Notes under the pieces: generated by a model
Databases searched by the model: none
What the model was told of the DNA's origin: nothing
Seen by the model: only the letters and a program-made list of their open reading frames with translations
Shown here: in pieces, positions 20,361 through 28,247 of the stretch
Numbering within the stretch: the stretch's first letter is position 1
Layout: every line of letters begins with the position of its first letter
Source of the DNA: an uncultured Collinsella sp.
Lineage (GTDB): Bacteria; Actinomycetota; Coriobacteriia; Coriobacteriales; Coriobacteriaceae
Length of the DNA stretch: 28,247 nt
Assembly: GCA_902464175.1 (NCBI GenBank)
Contig: CABQHZ010000013.1
Location: 1 to 28,247 of the forward strand
Direction of reading: 5' to 3'
Program-made: the position numbers and the translations under genes

Positions 20361-22358
20361 CTATTGCAGGTCCAGCTGGTCCAGGTATTCCTTGCCATGC
20401 TCGGAGATGTGGCGCTTACGGCCTGCCTCGTCGTTGCCCAGCAACAGGTTGAACATGGTTTCCATCTTGGTGACGTCCTCGGGCTCCACCTTGATCAGGC
20501 GACGCGTCTCGGGGTTCATGGTGGTGAGCCACATCATGTCCGGATCGTTCTCACCAAGACCCTTGGAGCGGTTGATGGAACACTTCTGGTCGCCGATTTC
20601 TTTAAGGATGCCGTTCTTCTCGAGCTCGGTGTAGGCAAAGTAGGTCTTCTCTTTGCAGTTGATCTCGTAGAGCGGCGACTCGGCGATATACACGTAGCCC
20701 TCGTCGATAAGTGTGGGCACCAGGCGGTAGAGCATGGTGAGTACGAGCGTGCGGATGTGATAACCGTCGACGTCGGCGTCCGTACAGATGATGACCTTGT
20801 TCCAGTTGAGATTATCCAGGTCAAAGGCACCGAGGTTCTTGATGCGCTTGTCCTTGATCTCTACGCCGCAGCCCAGCACGCGCATGAGGTCCATGATGAT
20901 GTCGGACTTAAAGATGCGCGGGTAGTCCTCCTTCAGGCAGTTGAGGATCTTACCGCGAACGGGCATAACGCCCTGGAACTCGGCATCGCGCGAGGTGCGG
21001 ATGGCGCCTGCTGCCGAGTCGCCCTCTACGATGTAGATCTCGCGACGGTCCTTGTCTTTGGAGCGGCAGTCGATGAACTTCTGCACGCGGTTGGCCATGT
21101 CGGTCTTCTGCTGCAGATTGGTCTTGATGCTCTGGCGCGTCTTCTCGGCGTTCTCGCGCGAGCGCTTGTTGATGAGCACCTGCTCCATGATCTTGTTGGC
21201 GGCGTCTTTGTTCTCGATCAGATAGGTCGAGAGGCGCTCCTTAAAGAATGCCGTCATCGCCTGCTGGATAAAGCGGTTATTGATGGCCTTCTTAGTCTGG
21301 TTTTCGTAGGACGTCTGGGTGGAGAAGCAGTTGGTCACCAGCACCAGACAGTCCTGGACGTCCTGCCACTTAATGCCGCTCTCGTTTTTATTGTACTTGC
21401 CCTGTTGCTTGATGTAGGCATCGATGGCGCTGGTCAGAGCGCTGCGGGCGGCCTTTTCGGGCGAACCGCCGTTCTCGAGCCATGACGAGTTGTGGTAGTA
21501 CTCCTGCATCATGAAGGTGCGCGAGAAGCACATGCACGCGGTAATCTTGACGTTGTAGTCGGGCAGGTCCTCGCGGTCGCGACCGCGGCGGTCGGCCTCG
21601 ATAAAGAAGGGCTCGGTGAGGTAGTCGGCACCGACCTTCTCGAGCACATAGTCCTCGATGCCCTTGGGGTAGCAAAAGTCCTCTTCGGAAAACTCGCCAT
21701 CGTCGCCCTCGATGCGCAGGCGGAAGGTAACGTTGGCGTTGACCACGGCCTGGCGGCGCATGGTCTCGCGATACCAATCGTGGGGGATGCTGATGGAGGT
21801 AAAGACCTCAAGATCGGGGCGCCACTTGATGGTGGTGCCGGTGCGGTTCTCGTCGCTGGGCTCAATCTCGAGCGCCTTCTTTTTGGCGCCGACGACCTTA
21901 CCCTTCTTAAAGTGCAGGGAATACTTGTTACCGTCACGCCAAACCGTGACGTCCATGTACTCGGAAGCGTACTGGGTCGCGCAGGAGCCCAGGCCGTTGG
22001 TGCCGAGCGAGAAGTCGTAGTCGCCGCCCTGGTTATTGTTGTACTTGCCGCCGGCGTAGAGCTCGCAGAAGACGAGCTCCCAGTTAAAGCGCTTCTCGGA
22101 AGGGTTCCAGTCGAGCGGGCAGCCGCGGCCGTTGTCCTCTACCTGAATGGAGCCATCGCGAAAGGCGGTAAGGGTGATGAGCTTGCCGTAGCCCTGGCGC
22201 GCCTCGTCAACGGCGTTGGACAGGATCTCGAAGGCAGCATGCGCGCAGCCATCGAGTCCGTCCGAGCCAAAGATGACGGCGGGGCGCAGGCGTACGCGCT
22301 CCTCGTCCTTGAGCTGGCGGATACTGTCGTTACCATAGTTTGCGGTGTTTTTTGCCAT
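20361..22358 (-). CDS. parE: Type II topoisomerase subunit B, ParE/GyrB-like
   Basis: The protein has 665 residues. The GHKL ATPase domain has catalytic Glu44 and Asn48 in FEILSNAVDEA and DNGRGCP (75-81). The ATP-lid segment reads SLGTNGLGSCATQYAS instead of the usual GLHGVGxSVVNALS. The TOPRIM domain has EGDSA from residue 445 and the metal-binding DADVDG (527-532). The usual EGDSAGGSAKQGRD is replaced by EGDSAAGAIRTSRD, and PLRGKILN by PVRGKILN. The subunit hydrolyses ATP and, with the downstream subunit, passes DNA through DNA. The ATG at 22358 has a weak GAGAGAG upstream. A LexA-like box lies about 100 bp upstream. Confidence 0.88.
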   Translation of the reverse strand: MAKNTANYGNDSIRQLKDEERVRLRPAVIFGSDGLDGCAHAAFEILSNAVDEARQGYGKLITLTAFRDGSIQVEDNGRGCPLDWNPSEKRFNWELVFCELYAGGKYNNNQGGDYDFSLGTNGLGSCATQYASEYMDVTVWRDGNKYSLHFKKGKVVGAKKKALEIEPSDENRTGTTIKWRPDLEVFTSISIPHDWYRETMRRQAVVNANVTFRLRIEGDDGEFSEEDFCYPKGIEDYVLEKVGADYLTEPFFIEADRRGRDREDLPDYNVKITACMCFSRTFMMQEYYHNSSWLENGGSPEKAARSALTSAIDAYIKQQGKYNKNESGIKWQDVQDCLVLVTNCFSTQTSYENQTKKAINNRFIQQAMTAFFKERLSTYLIENKDAANKIMEQVLINKRSRENAEKTRQSIKTNLQQKTDMANRVQKFIDCRSKDKDRREIYIVEGDSAAGAIRTSRDAEFQGVMPVRGKILNCLKEDYPRIFKSDIIMDLMRVLGCGVEIKDKRIKNLGAFDLDNLNWNKVIICTDADVDGYHIRTLVLTMLYRLVPTLIDEGYVYIAESPLYEINCKEKTYFAYTELEKNGILKEIGDQKCSINRSKGLGENDPDMMWLTTMNPETRRLIKVEPEDVTKMETMFNLLLGNDEAGRKRHISEHGKEYLDQLDLQ

Positions 22359-22456
22359 ACTTGCTCTCTCGGTGCTCCTTTGCTGCGTTTAAGTCATATA
22401 GATAGTCAAGGTAGCATAGCCCAGCCCTTGGGCGATTCCACCCAACACGAAATCCA

Positions 22457-22472
22457 TCGAACAATCGTTCGG
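22457..22472. promoter_or_regulatory. LexA/SOS-box-like palindrome
   Basis: TCGAACAATCGTTCGG matches 15 of 16 positions of the actinobacterial SOS box TCGAAC-N4-GTTCGA. It is about 100 bp upstream of the parE-like start and 255 bp upstream of the lipoprotein start. Unlike the two cassettes it has no -10 at the 22-nt spacing. Confidence 0.4.
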
Positions 22473-22536
22473 ATTAACGGGTAAAACGTGTCGTGCGGAT
22501 TGTTGTTCCGAATCGAACATTGGGACAAGCGTCTCG

Positions 22537-22580
22537 TTTTATGGGCCACGGGCGTGCGTGTGCGAGTCCCTTTGGCCCAT
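22537..22580 (+). repeat. Hairpin with 10-bp perfect arms
   Basis: TTATGGGCCA (22537-22546) and TGGCCCATAA (22571-22580) enclose 24 nt that can pair further through GGG/CCC. No T run follows. It may be a structured leader of the lipoprotein transcript or an operator. Confidence 0.4.
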
Positions 22581-22726
22581 AAGGAACGCTGGCGGGTCGT
22601 TATTTGGGCCGTGGGTCACTTCGCCGGCGTCGTGTTTCGTCATACGCTCATAGTGGAAGCCGATGCCACGGGGTCGACTTGGGACTCGGGCAACGGATGA
22701 GCTGCAAGCCGAAAGGAGCGGTGAGG

Positions 22727-23743
22727 ATGATGAAGCCCATGACGAAGAAGCTGCTGTTAGGAATTCCCACCGTGACGCTTTCGGCCGTGCTGGCATGTAC
22801 GGTGGCCGGCTGCGGCGGTAATGCGCCGAGTGGCTCGGGCGGGAGCGCACCTGTGCAGGAGAAGGCCGAGAAGCCCAAGGCCTATGAGTCGCAGACGGTC
22901 GAGGTGGCAGGCATTACCTATGAGTCGGTGGCTCACGGTACGTTCTATCGCGGTGATGCCAAGAAGCAGGACGGCTTTTACCTGCACATCAAGATTACCA
23001 ACAACAACACAAAGAACAGGACGTTCAGTTCCTTTAACGTGCATGCTGCCCAGGGCGATCTTGAGGCAGGCGACCCGTTGTTTACTTCCGGCAAGGCGGC
23101 CGTGCTCGACTACGTTGCAAGCGAGGCTCCCGATGAGCTTCACGAGGGCATCGATCTTTCCAAGAGGCCAGATATCGGCCCGGGCGAGACCGTTGAGTAC
23201 GTGTATTTCTGGGCCCCCAAGACGGCGTACTACGGGCCCATCACTGTCGAGTTCGTAGACGCTTACGCCCCCGCCAAGAATCATGAGGCCATGCACTTTG
23301 ACACCACGGGATGCGAGACCAAGGAGTTCAAGGCGGCCGGCGGCGTGGCCGATTCTGGTGACGCGGCCAATATGACCGGCATCGCTTGCGCATCGTACAG
23401 TATCGAGGCCGCCGATGGGTACACACTGGATTCGTCCAACGAAGAGCACGAAAAGGCAAACTTCTTCCACGACGAGACTGGAGGACGCCTGAACATCAGC
23501 ATCTTCCCGCGCTCGCCGGAGGAAGAGGTTGCAAGCCTAGAGCAGGTCTACGAAGGCAAGGAGACAACAACCGACCAGGTCGAGTGCAACGGCATAACGT
23601 GGCTGCGCTTTACCGGTCCCGACAACGGCCATACACTGTTTGCGACGGCTCCCGCGACGGGCGAGACCGTCCGCGTGTCGATTGGCTGGAAGATCGACTG
23701 GGATGCCGCCGTGCCCATGATGGAGGCACTGAAGCTCAAATAA
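22727..23743 (+). CDS. Lipoprotein with DUF5067/DUF4352-like domain
   Basis: The protein has 338 residues from the ATG at 22727, with AAGGAG 10 nt upstream; a second ATG follows directly at 22730. The signal peptide MTKKLLLGIPTVTLSAVLACTVAGC ends in lipobox VAGC, so Cys is lipidated and the protein sits on the outer face of the membrane. After a Gly/Ser linker, residues about 45-180 have the immunoglobulin-like pattern of DUF5067/DUF4352 (FYLHIKITNNNTKNRTFSSFNVHAAQGD... IGPGETVEYVYFW). A second domain (about 205-338) includes ITWLRFTGPDNGHTLFATAPATGETVRVSIGW. Role unknown. It is monocistronic with a strong terminator. Confidence 0.85.
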   Translation: MMKPMTKKLLLGIPTVTLSAVLACTVAGCGGNAPSGSGGSAPVQEKAEKPKAYESQTVEVAGITYESVAHGTFYRGDAKKQDGFYLHIKITNNNTKNRTFSSFNVHAAQGDLEAGDPLFTSGKAAVLDYVASEAPDELHEGIDLSKRPDIGPGETVEYVYFWAPKTAYYGPITVEFVDAYAPAKNHEAMHFDTTGCETKEFKAAGGVADSGDAANMTGIACASYSIEAADGYTLDSSNEEHEKANFFHDETGGRLNISIFPRSPEEEVASLEQVYEGKETTTDQVECNGITWLRFTGPDNGHTLFATAPATGETVRVSIGWKIDWDAAVPMMEALKLK

Positions 23744-23771
23744 CGCCGCGATTCTCACGTCAGGCGACTCA

Positions 23772-23806
23772 GGGCTGGCTCCGAGTTATCGGGGCCAGCC
23801 CCTTTT
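23772..23806 (+). terminator. Rho-independent terminator
   Basis: GGGCTGGCTCCGA-gtta-TCGGGGCCAGCCC stem followed by CTTTT, 28 nt after the lipoprotein stop. Confidence 0.8.
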
Positions 23807-23853
23807 GGTGTTCGATGAGCCGGGTCGGCGTCTCTCGCAAAAGTAACTTGGAG

Positions 23854-26800
23854 CTAGCGAGGCTTATCCGAATTGACCTCATCGGCGGTGTCTTTTTCGA
23901 GCGCCGTGCGGCGGGCGCTGTAGGCGATGAGGCCCGCGCCTGCCGCGGCGAGTGCTGCAGCGGCTGCCGTAAGGGGAGCGTTGACATCGCCCGTGCCCGC
24001 AAGCGCGCCCGCTTTTCCGGAGCGCTTGTTATTGCCGTGGTCCTTGCCGCTGCCGGAGCTGCTTCCGCCGGAGCCGCCGCCCTCGTCAGTACCGCTGCCA
24101 CTCGAGCCACCATCGCCGTCTGCCGTCATCGGGGCGTCGTGAAGTCCTGTCGTATCCGCGCTGTCGCATACGCCGACCTGCACTTCTGAGCGTTCGCATG
24201 CCGCGTCGGGCACATGAAGCTCGTGCAGAACGGCACTCAGCGCCGAGTTTGCGCCCGGTCGGATCTCCTCGAGCGTTACGGGATCGAGCGCCACCAGATT
24301 ACGCGCCTTCGCATACAGCGTGACGCGTTTGCCCACTTCGTCGCTCCAACTCTCGGGGATGGCGAAGCTCATGCGGAACTGTGCCGTGCAACCCGGTGCC
24401 AGCACGGCGTTGCCGTTGTCGGCTACCAGCGGGTGCGTTGCAAAACGTGCGCCCAGCGTCTCGAGCGCGTACTTTACGTGTGCCATGTCGTTGGCCGAAG
24501 CGTCTTCGGCAAGCTCTGGATCGTAGATCGAAGCCATGCGTGCGTTCGCTCCGAATCCGATGGATGCGCTGGAGAACGGCTGGCTGGAGCCCTCTCGGTA
24601 CAGATCGATTGTGCCGGCAGTCAGCAAAGTGTTGCCGTCGTTTCGCACCGTGACCATGAAGGATTCGCCTGCTGCTCCGGGCACCACCGCGCCCGAGGTA
24701 GCGACCGCGCCCGTCGGAGTGGCACACGCCACCAGAGGCACTTCGATGCCGTGCAGCTCTGCCTCGCTCTTCTCCGCGCTCACAATGTGCGTGGCGAGCG
24801 CGGAGAGCATGCCTCCCGACGTCAAAAATGTCGTTATCTGATCGACGGGATGGTCCAGCTCGCACATCACGAACGGCTCCGTGAACAGATCGCCTGCCAA
24901 GGTGCTGACGAAGATGCGGAAGTGCTTGCCCATTACTGCTACCGGGTTGCCTTCTTCGTCGTAGGTTTGCCCCACCTTGCCATCGGTGTTCTCTACATAG
25001 AGCGCGCACCTGCCGTTGTTGCTTACGCTAAACGATGCCGGGCCACAGCCTGCGGCACCCACGGGCTGCGTTGCAAATGCCGATGCGCCTCGCGTCCAAG
25101 TAATATGCTGCAGCTGCTCGTTGACGGTGGCCAAAAAGCCCGAATGTTGTGGCCACGGCACCGCATGGGGCACCGTGGCGTCTGGTGGCATAACGCCCCA
25201 GCCCGCAATGGACTGGCCGATCACGGCGTACGATGCGCAGCCGCAACCGTCTGCGGTCTCGTACGCAACGGGCACCACCATTTTGCCGTTGATATTCTCG
25301 GGCTCGCTCAGCTCGATACTCGACGGTGCCTGCGGAAAGCGAAGAACTTGGCGGAACGTCAGGCTGTCGCCCAAATCATCCGACCACAGGGTAAAGCATT
25401 CCAGCGCAACCTCGGCCTCGCTGCCGAGCGCCTTCTCTGCGGTGGTTCCGCGGCGGTGGAGGTAGGCACCCGACAGGCGTCCGTCGACCAGCGTCTTGCC
25501 TACCGTGATGCGCGGGCACTGCAGGCAATGGTAGCCATCCTCCTGAAGGCGGCCGCGCGAGATGCTGCGCCACGACGTGTGCGATATCACGCGAACTCCG
25601 TCGTTGCTTATGCGCAGGCGCACAACGGACAGTATGCCGGATGTGCTCGCCGTATCGAAAAGGGTGTTGTCGCCGGCGGGGCGCTCGCCCGAGACCAGCA
25701 GCACGTAGGCGTCCTGGTTTTCCCTCCCGTCTGTATATTCCACCACGTCGAAGTCGTAATCGAATATGCCGTCGCGCCCCACGTCGCCCTCGCCAAACCC
25801 AAGGGGGAAGTCCACGGGCGTGGGAGCGGACCACGTGCCGTTTGCCTTTGTGTGCACCACCAGGCGCGAGCGGCCATTGTCGCCGTAGCGCACCGAGGCG
25901 ATACGGAACAGGCATTCTACGCCGGCAATCATCGTTAGCTTCATGTGGGCTTCGCTGAGCACGCCGGAAAACAGCACGTTGTCGCTCGAGGGTTTTATGC
26001 CGCCACGCTCGTCCTCCGACACGCCGGCAGAATTGGCGTTCGGGTCCGCAACGGCGTTCGTTGACTGACCGATGTAGGTGTACTCATACATCGGCGCGGC
26101 ATTTTCGTCGTTCTCCATCAGCGCGTGGACGAAATGTTCGACCTGTCCCGTGTCGTCGCTCTCCGCGTTCGTCTCGAGCTCAATGCGCGTGACCGTTTGA
26201 TCCCAATCGCGCACGACAGGCGCGGCGTTTACGGCAGTGGCCTTAACCTCGGCGCGTGCGAGCAGCTCGGCGTTGGTGACGATGGTGGCCGATGCGATAA
26301 ACTGCGGCACACCACCTGCCTCGGCGTTGCCGGCCGAGCCGAAACAGGCATCCAGCGTATAAGGCGTATCTCCACCCAATGCCAGCTCAGAGCGTTGGAG
26401 CACATACTGGTCGCCATTGTTCACCGACATATTCCACGAATCGATGAGTGTGGGCCACGACCCCGACCAAGCCTTGGTGGTCCACTTGAACATTACGAAC
26501 TGGAGTATCACATCGACATCGACGTCTGCACCTACGCGCAGCCGCGGAAGCTGGTGTCCATCTGCCTTCTCGTACCCAATGAACAGCGTGAGGGATGCGG
26601 CGCCGCGCACGGCAGACGAAGCGACGCCTGCAACGCCGGCGCCAAAGGTGACGGCAAGCCCGATCTGGATGGTGAACGAGCCCGACGTGTTTGAATAGTC
26701 GAGCGAAATGTTTTTAAAAAACGCCGCGCCGCTGCCGTGCGTGTGGGCACCCACAGCGAGCGCCAGCTTCGCCAGCACCCAAGGGTTGACGTTTAGGAAA

Positions 26801-28221
26801 AATGGCACCGGTCCTAGGGTAAACTGCTCGGTCCAATTGAGGTCGGTTCTTACCTGGAAGAGGGCCTTAATATTGCCGTATGCGGGGTCGTTGTTGTTAC
26901 CCCAGGTTTTACCCACCCAATCGTAGGCAAGCGAGCCGTACAGCTGTGTGGCGATATCCATCGTGAACAGCGGCGTGCAATGGTGGCGAAGGAGCTTGGT
27001 GTTTCTTGGATCGGTGCCCGAACCGGCACTCATACTCTTGTACTGATTCCACTTCCCCTCCATCTCGTCGAGGTAGCGGTTTGCCTGCTTGGCGCCCGAC
27101 TCGCGCGGCGATTTCTTCCAGTATTCCGGATCAGGGTTGCCCGAATCGTTCATATAGCTGGCTGGTTTGTATCCTCCACCAAACAGCACGTATCCAGCAA
27201 ACGAGAAATCGAAGAGGATCGGAAATGTGGGCATCCAGCACGTGAACTTATTACCACCGATGCCGGGAAACGATGCGGGGAAATCAAACGGAGTGATCTC
27301 TTGGTCCATAGTGGTGGGGACGATAGTGGTCGATCCGGATTCCGCCTTTGCCGCCGGCGCGGTAACAACGGCCATGGGGGAGGAGAGCGTGTAGGTTTTG
27401 CCCTGGTAGTCGAGGACAAAGCGCAGCTTGCATCCTTCTTCCAGAAGGCTCGACGCTGCATCGAGGAACTTGTCTTCGAGTGTGAACGTCGCCAGATTAT
27501 CCGCGCCCGATGCGCTGGCCTTGATCTGACCAATCTGCGTGACGGTTTCGGTTGAGCTGCCCGCAGCGGGCATCACTTTATTGATATGCAATGTTGCCTG
27601 CCCGCCCTGTGGCAGATGTGCCTGAACGGTAAAGGCGTGCGTATCGGGCTGCTCGTTTGCCGTGTCGTCCTTCGGCAATGCCATGAACGTGGCATCAGCG
27701 TACTGGATGTCCCATTCGTCGAATGTGAGCTGGCGGAAGTACGGCTCGCCGTCGGAAAGCGGACGCGTGGGCGCGGTTATGGCGGTGCCGCCCTGGATAC
27801 GCGCAAGGGGAATCTCGACATCACGGTAGCCCGCCATGCTAATGGAGATGCCGCCGTTAAAGTCGTACGCGTCAAGGAGCGTTGCCTCGTCCACGTAGCC
27901 TTCCGAAAGAGGGGCGACCTCAAAGATGGCCGTGCCTTCGTCATCGGTCGTGGCGGTGAGCTGCTTGCCTACGGCATAGCGCGATGTGAGCGTGACCTGG
28001 GCACCTGCGATGGGCGTATTCTTGTTGGCGACGTCGACCACGACCACACCAAACATGGTGCGCGAGAGAACGAGCACCTTGAAGGGGTCTTCTTCGTCGG
28101 CATAGGCCGCGGTGGGCGCGAACGGCAGCAGGAAGGCATTTTCGCTTCCCGGCACGCGAGGCAACATAATGCTCGCCAGCGAGGACGCTCCAGCAACAAG
28201 TAACGAACGGCGATCAAGCAT
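23854..28221 (-). CDS. Very large cell-wall-anchored surface protein
   Basis: The protein has 1455 residues; the ATG at 28221 has GGGAG upstream. The N-terminus MLDRRSLLVAGASSLASIML carries twin arginines followed by a hydrophobic stretch and a cleavage site near AAYA-DEE, which fits a Tat-type signal. Residues about 60-135 resemble a carboxypeptidase-regulatory-like beta domain (VVDVANKNTPIAGAQVTLTSR...TTDDEGTAIFEV). The long middle part (about 300-1370) is not recognised. It includes Gly/Ala-rich strands near 500-560 (ITFGAGVAGVASSAVRG-like) and repeat-rich beta sequence. The end has a Gly/Ser linker, LAGTGD as sorting motif variant, an Ala-rich helix and a charged tail. It is predicted to be exported folded and then attached to the wall. 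Function unknown. Confidence 0.8.
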   Translation of the reverse strand: MLDRRSLLVAGASSLASIMLPRVPGSENAFLLPFAPTAAYADEEDPFKVLVLSRTMFGVVVVDVANKNTPIAGAQVTLTSRYAVGKQLTATTDDEGTAIFEVAPLSEGYVDEATLLDAYDFNGGISISMAGYRDVEIPLARIQGGTAITAPTRPLSDGEPYFRQLTFDEWDIQYADATFMALPKDDTANEQPDTHAFTVQAHLPQGGQATLHINKVMPAAGSSTETVTQIGQIKASASGADNLATFTLEDKFLDAASSLLEEGCKLRFVLDYQGKTYTLSSPMAVVTAPAAKAESGSTTIVPTTMDQEITPFDFPASFPGIGGNKFTCWMPTFPILFDFSFAGYVLFGGGYKPASYMNDSGNPDPEYWKKSPRESGAKQANRYLDEMEGKWNQYKSMSAGSGTDPRNTKLLRHHCTPLFTMDIATQLYGSLAYDWVGKTWGNNNDPAYGNIKALFQVRTDLNWTEQFTLGPVPFFLNVNPWVLAKLALAVGAHTHGSGAAFFKNISLDYSNTSGSFTIQIGLAVTFGAGVAGVASSAVRGAASLTLFIGYEKADGHQLPRLRVGADVDVDVILQFVMFKWTTKAWSGSWPTLIDSWNMSVNNGDQYVLQRSELALGGDTPYTLDACFGSAGNAEAGGVPQFIASATIVTNAELLARAEVKATAVNAAPVVRDWDQTVTRIELETNAESDDTGQVEHFVHALMENDENAAPMYEYTYIGQSTNAVADPNANSAGVSEDERGGIKPSSDNVLFSGVLSEAHMKLTMIAGVECLFRIASVRYGDNGRSRLVVHTKANGTWSAPTPVDFPLGFGEGDVGRDGIFDYDFDVVEYTDGRENQDAYVLLVSGERPAGDNTLFDTASTSGILSVVRLRISNDGVRVISHTSWRSISRGRLQEDGYHCLQCPRITVGKTLVDGRLSGAYLHRRGTTAEKALGSEAEVALECFTLWSDDLGDSLTFRQVLRFPQAPSSIELSEPENINGKMVVPVAYETADGCGCASYAVIGQSIAGWGVMPPDATVPHAVPWPQHSGFLATVNEQLQHITWTRGASAFATQPVGAAGCGPASFSVSNNGRCALYVENTDGKVGQTYDEEGNPVAVMGKHFRIFVSTLAGDLFTEPFVMCELDHPVDQITTFLTSGGMLSALATHIVSAEKSEAELHGIEVPLVACATPTGAVATSGAVVPGAAGESFMVTVRNDGNTLLTAGTIDLYREGSSQPFSSASIGFGANARMASIYDPELAEDASANDMAHVKYALETLGARFATHPLVADNGNAVLAPGCTAQFRMSFAIPESWSDEVGKRVTLYAKARNLVALDPVTLEEIRPGANSALSAVLHELHVPDAACERSEVQVGVCDSADTTGLHDAPMTADGDGGSSGSGTDEGGGSGGSSSGSGKDHGNNKRSGKAGALAGTGDVNAPLTAAAAALAAAGAGLIAYSARRTALEKDTADEVNSDKPR

Positions 28222-28247
28222 CTTGGGCTCCCATCCCGCAAATATCG

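Larger units (their letters stand above)
22359..22726. other. Divergent intergenic region between topoisomerase operon and lipoprotein gene
   Basis: No gene is seen. It holds a LexA-like palindrome (22457-22472), a second looser dyad TGTTC-N6-GAACA near 22501-22516, and a hairpin at 22537-22580. Core promoter elements for parE could not be assigned with confidence. Confidence 0.5.

Noticed and set aside
17988..21485. A very long open plus-strand frame (over 1100 codons) opposite the topoisomerase genes
   Set aside because: It is antisense to two clearly recognisable topoisomerase genes. Its composition (Leu/Val/Asp/His-rich, without domains) is what the reverse strand of high-GC coding DNA produces.
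22537..22590. Possible tRNA-like or tmRNA-like element (GTGCGAGTCCC near a hairpin)
   Set aside because: Only about 45 nt, with no anticodon arm, D arm or CCA-type end; it is a simple hairpin.
24214..25938. A long open plus-strand frame opposite the large surface protein
   Set aside because: Cys/Arg/His-rich shadow without motifs; the minus strand has signal peptide, linker and sorting motif in one frame.
1..28247. CRISPR arrays, insertion sequences, tRNA attachment sites
   Set aside because: No regularly spaced repeats, no transposase or integrase frame, and no tRNA cloverleaf were seen on either strand.

Overview
The window looks like chromosome of a gut actinobacterium of the class Coriobacteriia, most likely Collinsella. 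This is inferred from moderately high GC, AGGAGG-type ribosome binding sites, short GC-rich hairpin terminators of the form AGCGGGG...CCCCGCT, LPxTG-like surface proteins, and a divergent second type II topoisomerase pair. No rRNA, tRNA, transposase or CRISPR array was seen.

Left part (1-9140) is accessory DNA. It holds three tandem SAM-dependent methyltransferases on the minus strand behind two palindromes, one of them iron-box-like. Next comes a type III toxin-antitoxin-like locus (structured RNA plus TenpN/ToxN-like toxin), then yjdF with a long leader. A frameshifted small gene with a 31-residue membrane peptide follows, behind a near-perfect inverted repeat. Then come an unrecognised two-gene minus-strand module whose second protein has a degenerate GIY-YIG-like signature, a HEPN-like protein, and a decayed GyrI-like gene. 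Two copies of a LexA-box promoter with a hairpin at the predicted transcript start lie at 93-172 and 8371-8452. A third partial copy lies ahead of the toxin locus. Pseudogenes and remnants are frequent here.

Middle part (9264-18040) is made of small regulator-target pairs. HxlR is divergent from a TIGR04076 protein, and MerR is divergent from a carboxymuconolactone-decarboxylase/cupin fusion that has a textbook 19-bp-spacer MerR promoter. A TetR regulator is divergent from an operon of three tandem sirtuin-like genes of the SirTM (macrodomain-associated) type, the middle one without a zinc ribbon. After these come an LPATG surface protein, a remnant of an ATPase C-terminus, and an intact AAA/DUF4143 ATPase.

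Right part (18075-28221) has a parE-parC-like operon with unusual active-site surroundings, a lipoprotein, and a very large cell-wall protein with a Tat-like signal and an LAGTG sorting motif. The most novel-looking elements are the triple sirtuin operon, the SOS-type promoter cassette linked to a GyrI-like gene, and the type III toxin locus with its candidate antitoxin RNA.
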